DNA of 64,000 nt from Gammaproteobacteria bacterium. Its GTDB lineage: Bacteria > Pseudomonadota > Gammaproteobacteria > Steroidobacterales > GCA-2729495. Within the stretch, counting starts at the first letter, position 1, and every line of letters begins with the position of its first letter. A program made the position numbers and the translations under genes. Of this stretch, positions 25,124 to 33,036 are shown one piece after another. The stretch covers positions 2,096,992 through 2,160,991 of the forward strand of contig CP054183.1 of the NCBI GenBank assembly GCA_015709695.1. The letters run 5' to 3'. The notes under the pieces are model-generated. The model did not search any database and was not told the origin of the DNA. It saw only the letters and a list, made by a program, of their open reading frames with translations.

Positions 25124-26338
25124 ATGAAGACCCTGCCCCGTCTGGTAGACGACGCGCTTGCCGCGCGCCTGCGTGTGATGCCCGCCGTCGTGCTCACCGG
25201 CGCCCGGCAGACCGGCAAGAGCACCCTGGTCGAGAAACTCGTTCCGGGCGAGCGGCGCTATCGGTCACTGGACGACTTCGATGTACGCGATGCGGCTCGC
25301 CGCGACCCCGAGGCCCTGCTGGGCGGCGCCGATCCGCTGACGCTCGACGAGGTCCAGCGCGAACCAGGCCTGCTGACTGCGGTAAAGCGGGCCATCGACC
25401 GCGACCGCCGGCCCGGGCGTTTCCTGCTCACCGGTTCGGCCAACCTGCTCCTGATGCGACAGGTGTCGGAGTCGCTCGCCGGCCGCGCGAGCTACCTCAC
25501 GCTCTGGCCGATGACCCGGCGCGAGCAGATCGGGCTCGGAAGTGCCGGTCGCTGGGACGATCTGCTGGGCGCGCCCGACGATCAGTGGTGCGACCTGCTG
25601 GCAGCCGGCGACGACCCAGAGGAAGACTGGCAGGCGCTCGCGCTGCGCGGCGGCTTCCCCACGCCGGCGCTGGAACTGACGACGCCGGCCGACCGCGCCA
25701 TCTGGTTCGATGGCTACGTGCGCACCTATCTCGAACGCGACCTGCAGGACCTCGCCGCGATCAGCGCGCTGCCCGACTTCCGCCGCCTGATGCAGGCCGC
25801 CTGCCTGCGGCTGGGGCAGCTGCTCAACCAGACCGGGCTGGGACGCGATGTCGGCCTGCCGCAGCCGACGGTCCACCGCTGGCTCAACCTGCTGGAGACC
25901 TCCTATCTGCTCGTGCGCCTGCCGGCCTACTCGGTGAACCGCACCAAGCGGCTCGTCAAGTCGCCCAGGATCTTCTGGGGCGACACCGGCGTCGCGCTGC
26001 ACCTCGGCGCCACCGCGCCCGCGGGTGCGCACCTGGAGAACCTGGTGCTGCACGACCTGCTCGCCTGGCGCGATGCGCGCGTGGACCGCGTGGAACTCGC
26101 CTACTGGCGCACCACGCTCGGCGAGGAAGTGGACTTCGTGGTCGAGGCCGGCGGCAAGCTGCTGCCCATCGAGGTGAAGGCCACCTCGACGCCGCGCCTG
26201 GCTGACTGCGCGCACCTGCGCACGTTCCGGCAGGAGTACGGGCGCAAGGCGCGCGCCGGATTGCTGCTGCACACGGGTCGCACGGTCGAATGGCTCACCC
26301 CGGACGTGCTGGCTGCGCCGTGGTGGAGGGTGCTGTAA
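25124..26338 (+). CDS. AAA ATPase with DUF4143 domain
   Basis: 404 residues. N-terminal AAA_14 P-loop domain with Walker A GARQTGKSTL at about residues 27-36 and Walker B PLTLDEVQRE, sensor LLTGSANLLLM, then the C-terminal DUF4143 domain (YLERDLQDLAAISALPDFRR and, near the end, a PD-(D/E)XK-like FVVEAGGKLLPIEVKATS). Such ATPases are scattered among bacteria by horizontal transfer and their role is unknown. ATG 25124 is taken; ATG 25106 is also in frame but lies inside a palindrome. No Shine-Dalgarno sequence is visible. It borders the debris region. Confidence 0.85.
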   Translation: MKTLPRLVDDALAARLRVMPAVVLTGARQTGKSTLVEKLVPGERRYRSLDDFDVRDAARRDPEALLGGADPLTLDEVQREPGLLTAVKRAIDRDRRPGRFLLTGSANLLLMRQVSESLAGRASYLTLWPMTRREQIGLGSAGRWDDLLGAPDDQWCDLLAAGDDPEEDWQALALRGGFPTPALELTTPADRAIWFDGYVRTYLERDLQDLAAISALPDFRRLMQAACLRLGQLLNQTGLGRDVGLPQPTVHRWLNLLETSYLLVRLPAYSVNRTKRLVKSPRIFWGDTGVALHLGATAPAGAHLENLVLHDLLAWRDARVDRVELAYWRTTLGEEVDFVVEAGGKLLPIEVKATSTPRLADCAHLRTFRQEYGRKARAGLLLHTGRTVEWLTPDVLAAPWWRVL

Positions 26339-26351
26339 GGACCCAGTCGCT

Positions 26352-26390
26352 GCAGCACCCGGGCCATCCCGGTTACCGGATCCTGCGCCG
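26352..26390. repeat. 39-nt flank repeat of the VPLPA-CTERM pair, copy A
   Basis: GCAGCACCCGGGCCATCCC plus following bases recurs at 27195-27233 with a few mismatches, each time just past the 3' end of one of the two paralogues. It shows that the duplicated unit includes the 3' flank. Confidence 0.7.
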
Positions 26391-26408
26391 CTGCGCGGCG
26401 GGTAGCGA

Positions 26409-27095
26409 TCAGCCGCCCCGCCGACCCCTGCGACGTGCGATCCCCAGCACGCCCAGTGCCGAGCCCAGCAGCCACACGGCCCCGGGGATCGGGATCACGC
26501 CGACATCGCCGTCGCGCACGGCCCACGCGTGGATGGCGTACGCGTAGTATTTGAGGCTGGTGGCCTGGAGGCCGTCCCCGAAGCTGAACCTCCACGCCTG
26601 AGCGGAAATGGGCGCGTAGGACGTGCCCGACCAGTAGGGGGCGGGGACGATGATACTGAACAGATCGAGGTTGTCATTGTGCGTCATGCTGATGGATTGG
26701 TATTCCACACCGCCCAGCTCGCCGTAGAAGAGATGGCCCATCTCGCTGCCGGTGCAGTTGTAGCCGAGGCTGCCTCCGATGGACTGGGTTCTACAGCTCG
26801 GATCCGGCTGCGGCGTCGTCGGCAGCCGCCAGTCGCTGTAGCCGAGATAGTTCGCGGTGTTCATCGCCGCAATCCACTCGTTGGCCGTGGTCCAGCTCAT
26901 ATGCCCGCCGTCATTGATGCCCGACACACCAAAGGTGTTGCTCGTCGCGAGGTTCGCATCGGCCAGCCAGGTGATGTTGAAATCGGTGTCATACACCGCC
27001 TGCCCACCGAGACGGCTCACCAGCGCCGCCTGCGCTGCACTTGCCAGCAGCAGCGACAAGGCTGCACCCGTCAGGATTCCGGTCCGCATGTTCAT
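26409..27095 (-). CDS. DUF1566-type exported protein with VPLPA-CTERM-like tail (A)
   Basis: 228 residues. Signal peptide (ALSLLLASAAQA), then a DUF1566/Lcl-like domain with MSWTTANEWIAAMNTANYLG and YSDWRLPTTP, and a C-terminal sorting signal: IPIPGAVWLLGSALGVLGIA followed by RRRGRRGG. Such tails are cut and processed by exosortase-type enzymes and hold proteins at the cell surface or in exopolysaccharide. ATG 27095 has GGGGGAAG upstream. A close paralogue lies next upstream. No exosortase gene in the window. Confidence 0.85.
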   Translation of the reverse strand: MNMRTGILTGAALSLLLASAAQAALVSRLGGQAVYDTDFNITWLADANLATSNTFGVSGINDGGHMSWTTANEWIAAMNTANYLGYSDWRLPTTPQPDPSCRTQSIGGSLGYNCTGSEMGHLFYGELGGVEYQSISMTHNDNLDLFSIIVPAPYWSGTSYAPISAQAWRFSFGDGLQATSLKYYAYAIHAWAVRDGDVGVIPIPGAVWLLGSALGVLGIARRRGRRGG

Positions 27096-27194
27096 GGCTT
27101 CCCCCTTCTTCCGCCGACCTGTCGTCTACCGACCTGTTGCTGTTGTTCTCCTCAATCCTTTGCGCGACCCACCTTCCCAGGCTGACACCAGCTC

Positions 27195-27233
27195 GCAGCA
27201 CCCGGGCCATCCCTGCTACCGGGCCCTGCGCCG
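27195..27233. repeat. 39-nt flank repeat of the VPLPA-CTERM pair, copy B
   Basis: Partner of 26352-26390; lies just past the 3' end of paralogue B. Confidence 0.7.
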
Positions 27234-27944
27234 CAGCGCGCCCAGCACGCCCAGTGCCGAGCCCAGCAGCCATGCCGCTGCGGGTACTGGGACCACTGGA
27301 GTCTCAAGAACGCTATCGCCGGGACGCACCGCCCAAGCGTAGGTGAAAAGGTCCGGGATAAAGCTGCCCTGGAAGCCGGCGGCGAAGTTGAAGTTCCACG
27401 CCTCGTAGGGTTCGAACGCGTCGGACGTGCCCGACCAGTAGCCGGCGGGCTGGAGATTAGAGAACGGGCCAGTATTGGTCAGGCAGAAGAGGGGGACGAT
27501 GGTGCAAGCACCACCGGTCAGGTTGCCACTGGTGTCGTACCCCCCCACATTGCCCAGCGTGCTGTAGTACAGGTGCGCCATCTCGCCCGTGGACAGGTCC
27601 ACGTTGTAACCGCAGTCGGTACCGCTGTAGGCATAGTTGCAACCTGGCGTGCCCGTGTCGATGGCGTTCGGCAGCCGCCAGTCGCTGTAACCCAGGTAAT
27701 TCGCGGTGTTCATCGCCGCGGTCCACTCGTTGGCCGTGGTCCAGCTCATCTGCCCGGTGTCGGTGATGCCCGACACACCAAAGGTGTTGCTCGCCGCGAG
27801 GTTCGCATCAGCCAGCCAGGTGATATCTAAATCGGTGTCATACACCGCCTGTCCGCCCAGCCTGCTCAGCAGCGTCGCCTGGGCGCCGCCCGCCAGCAGC
27901 AGCGACAGCGCCGTGCCAGCCCACACTCCAGTACGCATGTTCAT
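27216..27944 (-). CDS. DUF1566-type exported protein with VPLPA-CTERM-like tail (B)
   Basis: 242 residues, paralogue of A: the N-terminal 100 residues are nearly the same (MNMRTG start, RLGGQAVYDTDLDITWLADA, NTANYLGYSDWRLPN), the middle is divergent and longer with four extra cysteines (PGCNYAYSGTDCGYNV, GACTIVPLFCL), and the tail VPVPAAAWLLGSALGVLGAL-RRRAR is a clean VPLPA-CTERM signal. The two genes stand in tandem with a repeated 3' flank, so they come from a local duplication followed by divergence of the central domain. Confidence 0.87.
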   Translation of the reverse strand: MNMRTGVWAGTALSLLLAGGAQATLLSRLGGQAVYDTDLDITWLADANLAASNTFGVSGITDTGQMSWTTANEWTAAMNTANYLGYSDWRLPNAIDTGTPGCNYAYSGTDCGYNVDLSTGEMAHLYYSTLGNVGGYDTSGNLTGGACTIVPLFCLTNTGPFSNLQPAGYWSGTSDAFEPYEAWNFNFAAGFQGSFIPDLFTYAWAVRPGDSVLETPVVPVPAAAWLLGSALGVLGALRRRAR

Positions 27945-28295
27945 GGTTTCCCCCTGTCCCCGCTTGTTGCTGTTCTTCCCACGGCTGCTTGCGTAACCCG
28001 GTCTCCAGTGCCGAGGCTGCTCCCCCCCCGCGAATTGTCAATAAAAACTGAATACTGCCAGCGGCTTATGTAAATTGCCGGCAACCGGTACCGGCGAGCC
28101 CGATCACCACGGACAGCGCGGCGGCCATGAGCCGCCCGGTGGGATGACCCGTCCTGATCAGGTGGTCGCCCAGCCAGCCGCCGGCGACGACGCCGATGGT
28201 GCCCGCCGTATCGCGCCAGCTCTGTCAGTTTCATTGCAGGCGACTGCAGCGATGCATCCCTGCGGCTCCTCAGCGGCGAAGGTCCAGCGCCACGC
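27945..28295. other. 351-nt gap with MFS remnant
   Basis: Apart from the MFS fragment at 28066-28224 there is a run of eight C at 28022-28029 and an AT-rich stretch at 28032-28056, with the reverse-strand word TTGACA at 28037-28042 but no good -10 box. Otherwise nothing recognised. Confidence 0.6.
28066..28224 (-). pseudogene. remnant of an MFS transporter gene
   Basis: 52 codons open between two in-frame stops, reading QSWRDTAGTIGVVAGGWLGD then HLIRTGHPTGRLMAAALSVV. GxxxGVxxGGWLGD followed by a basic loop is the conserved MFS loop between transmembrane helices 2 and 3 (or 8 and 9). Normal MFS proteins exceed 400 residues, so this is debris of a lost transporter. Confidence 0.55.
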
Positions 28296-29609
28296 TCAAC
28301 GGCGCAGGACCCATTCGGCCAGCACGGCCCGCTCGCCTGCATCCATGGACATGAAGGCCGTGCGTGCGCGCTCCGCCTCGCCTTCATGCCAGAGGATGGC
28401 CTCCTCCACGCTGCGCGCTCGCCCATCGTGCAGGAGGGCCAGCGCCCGGCCCTCCTCCCTGCGCCAGCCGATACCCCAGAGTGGTGCGGTGCGCCAGCGG
28501 CTTGCCACCGGACGGCCGCGGACATCGCGATCGGCCAGACCGACGCCGAGATCGTGGGTCAACAGGTCTGTGTAGGCATGAATGACCCCCTCGCTCCCGT
28601 CGGGCAGGCGCACCGGCAGCGAGGACAGATGGCAGGCGGCACATCCCGCACCGGCGAACAGGGCAGCTGGCCGCCCGTCCCCGGCGTACACCGGCGACGC
28701 CGGAACGGCAAGCAGGCGCTGGTAGGTGACAACCGCATCGAAAAACTCCGGCAACACCTCCGGCGCACCGCCGTCCCGCGCGGCACGGCATGCAGGCTGG
28801 TGGATCGTGCAATCATCGCTTGCCAGGTCACTGCTGGTGAGCCCCTGTTCCAGCAGGAACGCCATGGCCGTCTGCTGGCGCAGCGTCGCAACCGTAGCCT
28901 GCCAGCCGAAGCGGCCGACAACCGACCGGCCAGCAACACCGCTGACCCACCGCGGACTCCCGGCCACGCCATCGCCGTTGGCATCCGTCGGATCTGCGCC
29001 CCTCACGATCGCGTCTTGCGCGATAGCGTCGAGCAGCCCGGCACCGAACACCGCGGGTGCGAGGCGCGGACGGATGACGGTACGCGCATCCAGTGCACCG
29101 TAGCCCAGCGCCTCCAGTCGATACCACGGTTCGCGCCGCTCCCAGCGCGACCCGTCACCATAGCACCCCGCCTGGATCCGGAACGACACGCGCACCCTGC
29201 CATCCGGCGGCACGCCATGGATGGCAGCAGGGCTCAGCATGCGTCCGTAGCGGGGATCACCACCATCAGCACCTGCACCGGCGAGTTGCACCACCAGCTG
29301 CCCGGGAATTTCCCCAGGCTCGATCGGACCCCGGCCGCGGGCACCGTCATTGTGGCAGCTGTCGCAGGCAGCATTGCCGAACAGCGGCCCCAGCCCATCG
29401 ATGCGGCCGGCGCCGGCGGTGCCAGCCTCCACGAACCGGGTGTTGAACACGGCCTGGCCTAGCTCGTATTTAGCGGTCTCGGCACCCGGTGTGCACCATG
29501 GGGGCGGGTGGCGCGGATCGTCGAAGGCGGCGCGGCCCAGGTCGCCCGCCACGGCCATGGCACCAGCCAGAGCCAGTGCCGTGGCCACGAGGCAGGGCCA
29601 GCGCATCAT
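28296..29609 (-). CDS. di-haem oxidoreductase-type (DUF1111-like) cytochrome c
   Basis: 437 residues with a signal peptide (VATALALAGAMAVAG). Two haem-attachment motifs: CDSCH at residues 82-86 and CAACH at 323-327, with FGNAACDSCHNDGARGRG and the C-terminal WRTAPLWGIGWR plus LLHDGRARSVEEAILWHEGE typical of the di-haem thiol-oxidoreductase-like family. Periplasmic electron-transfer or peroxidase-like role. Its ATG overlaps the preceding Tat-protein stop as ATGA, and that gene overlaps the TonB receptor, so all three form one tightly coupled operon. Family members often accompany metal-uptake receptors; the reaction is not established. Confidence 0.88.
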   Translation of the reverse strand: MMRWPCLVATALALAGAMAVAGDLGRAAFDDPRHPPPWCTPGAETAKYELGQAVFNTRFVEAGTAGAGRIDGLGPLFGNAACDSCHNDGARGRGPIEPGEIPGQLVVQLAGAGADGGDPRYGRMLSPAAIHGVPPDGRVRVSFRIQAGCYGDGSRWERREPWYRLEALGYGALDARTVIRPRLAPAVFGAGLLDAIAQDAIVRGADPTDANGDGVAGSPRWVSGVAGRSVVGRFGWQATVATLRQQTAMAFLLEQGLTSSDLASDDCTIHQPACRAARDGGAPEVLPEFFDAVVTYQRLLAVPASPVYAGDGRPAALFAGAGCAACHLSSLPVRLPDGSEGVIHAYTDLLTHDLGVGLADRDVRGRPVASRWRTAPLWGIGWRREEGRALALLHDGRARSVEEAILWHEGEAERARTAFMSMDAGERAVLAEWVLRR

Positions 29610-30133
29610 CCGGCAGCAGTCACAGCCACACGCACCACAGCCTGCGCACTGCCACTGAATTGCACGAGGATTTCGCTGCCGGCCGGCATGTCGAACATGA
29701 CGACCTTCTGCGGTTCGCAGCCGATGCTGCCCTGAAAGTCCACCGACGGCAGCAACTTTCCTGCCTGCAGGACATCGACCCAGAAATGCGCATCCTGCGA
29801 CACCCGATAGCGACCGGCTGCGGGCACCTGGATCCGCAGGATGCCCGCATGGGCGCCATCGGCCAGCATCGGCTTCGCTGGTGGCGCCGCCAGCTCGACA
29901 TCGCCCTGGGGCGCCAGCGCCACCGCGTACAGGCGCCCGACGTCGAGCAGCGGGGCCGGGGATGGCGAACGCCCTGCCACCACCGGGATCGCCGACCCGC
30001 GGAACAGCGCCATTTCGGCGGCGACATCCCAGCGAAACCCGCCACAGGCCTCCGCGGCGCGGGCCAACGGCGCCGTGGCGGCGCCTGTCAGCAGGGCCAC
30101 TGCGCCGGACAACATGCTGCGACGGCCAATCAC
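29606..30133 (-). CDS. Tat-exported small periplasmic protein
   Basis: 175 residues. N-terminus MIGRRSMLSGAVALLTGAAT carries a twin-arginine followed by a hydrophobic core and cleavage near ARAAE, so it is probably exported folded, perhaps with a bound cofactor or metal. The mature part is a beta-rich domain with two cysteines (EACGGFRW and GSIGCEPQKVV) and many valines; no haem motif. Overlaps both neighbours by 4 nt (ATGA). I do not recognise the family. Its fixed place between the receptor and the di-haem cytochrome suggests a periplasmic ligand-binding or redox partner. Confidence 0.8.
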   Translation of the reverse strand: MIGRRSMLSGAVALLTGAATAPLARAAEACGGFRWDVAAEMALFRGSAIPVVAGRSPSPAPLLDVGRLYAVALAPQGDVELAAPPAKPMLADGAHAGILRIQVPAAGRYRVSQDAHFWVDVLQAGKLLPSVDFQGSIGCEPQKVVMFDMPAGSEILVQFSGSAQAVVRVAVTAAG

Positions 30134-32151
30134 GGCAGCACCTCCCCCAGATTCCAGACGAGCGTCGCCGCCCAGCTGCGGCCTGCCTCGGGAAAGCCCT
30201 CGTCATACGCATGGCGCTTGTCGGCGAGGTTCTGGCCCTCGACCAGCAGCCTGAGCCCCCGGCGGATGCCGATGTCGAGGCCGGCATCGACGATGCCGAA
30301 GCCGGCGGTCGTGCGACTGCCGTTGCTGGTGCTGAGCCGGCCATCCTCGACCTTCAGGCCGAGGCGCAGGTGGACCCGCTCGCCGAGCGGTGCGCTGCTC
30401 GCGAGCTGCAGCTTGTGGTGCGGCGTGTAGATGGCGCGTACCTGCGGCTGCGACAGGTTGTCCACATCGAGGTAACTCCAGCCCAGGCTCAGTTCGCCGA
30501 CGACAGGCAAGGTGCGCGCCAGCGACAGCTCGACACCCCGCCGGCGCTGGCGGCCGACGTTCTGCAGCTGCGAACAGGGCGGCGAGCTGCAGGCCGTGGC
30601 CGGCAGGCTCACGCTGCCGATGGCGTCGTCGAGCCAGCTGCCGAAGACGGCGGCGCGCGTCGCCACGCCGGCCAGGTCGCCAGCGACGCCCAGTTCCACG
30701 TGATCGGCCTGCTCCGCCTGCAGGCCGGGGTTGGGCAGTGCCGTGCCGAGCCGGTAGGAATAGCGGTCCTTGAGGGTCGGGAAGCGGGTCTTGCGGGCCA
30801 GGTTGAAGTCCAGTTCCCAGTCCGGCGCGAATGCCCATCGCAGGCCCGCGGTGGCATTGAGCGCGGAGTCGTCCTCGAGGTGGAACGGCGAGATGACGCC
30901 ACCGATGTTGTTGTCGGCGCGCACGCTGTCGAGTGCATTCCAGCCGATGCCGAGGCTGCCGGTCACGGTGGCGGCGAGCGCACGGGTATGCTCCACGGCC
31001 ACCGACCAGGTGCGATCCTCCATCTCCTCCCAGGGCTGGCCGGTGTTGTCCACTTCGCGGTGGACGTCGTCCTTGAAGTGCACCACCGCCCGGGTCACGC
31101 CCGCGGCGCCGCCCGGGGCCATCTCGGCCTCGATGCTGCCGCCGTAGGCATGGTCGTCGTACTGGCTGTCGAAGGCGTAGGGGCGCGCCTGGGTGTCGTA
31201 ATCCGCGTTGTCGAAGGACTCGATGCGGTTCGCGAAGTGGTCGTAGTACAGGCGCGTGCGCAACCAGAGGGTATCGCCGAGCGGCAGCACGCCGAGCAGG
31301 TAGAGGTCTTCCTTGTCGTAATACGGCCAGCGCCAGTAGCGCGGCCTCACCTCCGGCGACGTGCCCGCGTAGGGGGGCGTGCCCTTGCTGCCATCGAGGC
31401 GGACGTAATTGAGCTGCCAGCCGGCGCCGCTGTCGCCCTGCCAGCCGAGCTTGAGGCCCGTGGTGAGATCGCGAGTCGAGGAATTCTCGCGCCGGCCGCC
31501 GTCCTCGGCCGGACCGTAGTGGCCATCGGGAATCCGGAAGAAGTCCTGGTCCAGCAGGAAGGCCGAGCCCTGCGCATACCAGTGGCCGCTGCGATAGCCG
31601 AGACGGCCACCGGCATCCGTGCGCTGCGCGGCGCCGCGCTCGTCCAGCACCAGCCCCGCGCGGGCGCTGGTGGTGAGCCCGTCGCCGGGCAGCGCCGTGA
31701 CCACGTTGATGGCGCCGCCCAGCGCGTTGGGGCCGTAGAGCACCGATCCGCCCGCCTTGCTGACGCGGATCTCGCTGATGTCGCCGACACCGAGGCGGGC
31801 GAGGTCGATGTTGCCGTCGTAGGGGACATAGACCGGCACGCCATCGATGAACAGCGGCACCTGGCGGGAGTCGTAGCCGCGCAACTGGACCAGCGTCTCG
31901 TTGCGCGCCCCGACCCGGGTGAGAGTCACCGCCGGCAGCAGGTCCAGGGCATCGCCGAGGTCGCGGGTGGCAGCGGACTCGAGTTGCCGGGCCCCGATCA
32001 GGTCCATCGGCACGATGGCTTCGGTGTCGCGATGGGCGATGACTTCGATGACACCGAGCCCGGGACCGGCGGCCACCTGCGCGACAGCGCCCCCGGGTGA
32101 TGCGGCGAGCATGGCGAGGAACGCAAGCGGGATACGGGCTGCGGGCTGCAT
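30130..32151 (-). CDS. TonB-dependent outer-membrane receptor, possibly molybdenum-related
   Basis: 673 residues. Signal peptide ending near AVAQV, plug domain at about 40-155 (LGDALDLLPAVTLTRVGARN, LFIDGVPVYVPYDGNIDLAR, VLYGPNALGGAINVVT), then a 22-strand barrel with the C-terminal motif NLADKRHAYDEGFPEAGRSW. Imports a chelate or oligomer using TonB energy. ATG 32151 has GGAG 8 nt upstream. It heads a three-gene overlapping operon and is divergent from a ModE-type regulator with two ModE-like dyads in the gap, which is why a molybdate or Mo-chelate substrate is proposed; receptor sequence alone does not show it. A 175-nt copy of its 3' end lies at 24537. Confidence 0.9.
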   Translation of the reverse strand: MQPAARIPLAFLAMLAASPGGAVAQVAAGPGLGVIEVIAHRDTEAIVPMDLIGARQLESAATRDLGDALDLLPAVTLTRVGARNETLVQLRGYDSRQVPLFIDGVPVYVPYDGNIDLARLGVGDISEIRVSKAGGSVLYGPNALGGAINVVTALPGDGLTTSARAGLVLDERGAAQRTDAGGRLGYRSGHWYAQGSAFLLDQDFFRIPDGHYGPAEDGGRRENSSTRDLTTGLKLGWQGDSGAGWQLNYVRLDGSKGTPPYAGTSPEVRPRYWRWPYYDKEDLYLLGVLPLGDTLWLRTRLYYDHFANRIESFDNADYDTQARPYAFDSQYDDHAYGGSIEAEMAPGGAAGVTRAVVHFKDDVHREVDNTGQPWEEMEDRTWSVAVEHTRALAATVTGSLGIGWNALDSVRADNNIGGVISPFHLEDDSALNATAGLRWAFAPDWELDFNLARKTRFPTLKDRYSYRLGTALPNPGLQAEQADHVELGVAGDLAGVATRAAVFGSWLDDAIGSVSLPATACSSPPCSQLQNVGRQRRRGVELSLARTLPVVGELSLGWSYLDVDNLSQPQVRAIYTPHHKLQLASSAPLGERVHLRLGLKVEDGRLSTSNGSRTTAGFGIVDAGLDIGIRRGLRLLVEGQNLADKRHAYDEGFPEAGRSWAATLVWNLGEVLP

Positions 32152-32188
32152 GGACTACTCCGGCTGGGCACTGATCGGCAACGGGACT

Positions 32189-32212
32189 CGGTGTATTCGT
32201 GCGTATATAGCG
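32189..32212. promoter_or_regulatory. ModE-like box 1 (TonB receptor side)
   Basis: CGGTGTATT-N6-TATATAGCG: right half matches the CGCTATATA-type half-site exactly, left half with three differences. Ends 38 nt upstream of the receptor start, a position suited to repression. Confidence 0.6.
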
Positions 32213-32303
32213 CAATGCGGAGAAGTCGCGCATCGGTGCTGCGGCTTCACGACAAGGCCATGGCCTGTCCCGACCGGAGCAGCGGCGCCCGCCTCACCGA
32301 TAT

Positions 32304-32327
32304 CGCTATATACGGATGAATATAGAG
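32304..32327. promoter_or_regulatory. ModE-like box 2 (modE side)
   Basis: CGCTATATA-N6-AATATAGAG: perfect left half, seven of nine in the right half, with the same 9-6-9 layout as box 1. Lies 87 nt upstream of the ModE-type start. Resembles the TA-rich dyads bound by ModE proteins. Confidence 0.6.
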
Positions 32328-32413
32328 CCTATCCCGGTGACGCGCATCGGCGCAATGACTTTTTTCATCGGCGCTATCATGGGCCGTCAGCAGCAGCCCG
32401 CCGGGAGAAGTAC

Positions 32414-32842
32414 ATGGTCACCGTCCGCTTCCGCCTGGACTTCGCCCCGGGCGCATCGGTGGGCCCCGGGAAGATCGACCTGCTCGCCGCCATCGATGCC
32501 GGCGGCTCGCTCTCGGCTGCCGCGCGCGAGGTGGGCATGAGTTACCGCCGCGCGTGGCTGCTGCTCGACAGCCTCAACACCAGCTTCGACACGCCGGTAA
32601 CCACGGCGAGCGTCGGTGGCCGTGGCGGCGGCGGCGTCGTGCTCACGCCATTCGGCCGGGACCTGGTGCGCCACTACCGCGAATTCGCCGCCGAGGTGAC
32701 CGCGCTCGCCAGCCGCCGCTGGGATCGCATCGCCGCCCGGCACGTGGTAGCCGAATCCTCGCGCCGCGGAAAGTCCGCCAAACCCCGGGCCAGCCTGTCG
32801 GCCGGCGTCACCGCCGTGGCCCGCAGGCCCCGCGCACGGTGA
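32414..32842 (+). CDS. ModE-type winged-helix regulator without molybdate-binding domain
   Basis: 142 residues. The N-terminal winged helix is that of ModE/MoeA-class regulators: GPGKIDLLAAIDAGGSLSAA then AREVGMSYRRAWLLLDSLN and GGGGVVLTPFGRDLVRHYRE. Full ModE is about 260 residues with two Mop/TOBE domains that bind molybdate; here the chain ends in a basic tail instead. Sensing may rely on another protein, or the short form may act as constitutive repressor. ATG 32414 has GGAGAAG upstream. Divergent from the TonB operon across two ModE-like boxes. A dispersed repeat begins 1 nt after its stop. Confidence 0.85.
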   Translation: MVTVRFRLDFAPGASVGPGKIDLLAAIDAGGSLSAAAREVGMSYRRAWLLLDSLNTSFDTPVTTASVGGRGGGGVVLTPFGRDLVRHYREFAAEVTALASRRWDRIAARHVVAESSRRGKSAKPRASLSAGVTAVARRPRAR

Positions 32843-32843
32843 T

Positions 32844-32870
32844 CTGATGGTGCCGGTGTTACGGTTTCGG
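32844..32870 (+). repeat. 27-bp dispersed repeat, copy 3
   Basis: Identical to the tandem copies at 24467-24520, and followed by the same TAACCCGGT word as copy 2. Begins right after the modE-type stop. Confidence 0.85.
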
Positions 32871-33036
32871 TAACCCGGTTTCCCGGCTGCCGTCACCCGG
32901 TGCCGGTCGATGCTCCGACCAGCACCCGGCAGTGTGATCCAGGCCACGTTTGCAGGCGACCCCGGTATCATCGCCAACGCCGCGCTGCTATCTTTCATGC
33001 GTTCCGGCGGCGTTGCGCCGCGTGGTCCGATCCCCC

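Noticed and set aside
29881..32100. Long plus-strand frame opposite the TonB receptor
   Set aside because: Antisense shadow; the minus strand carries clear plug and barrel motifs.
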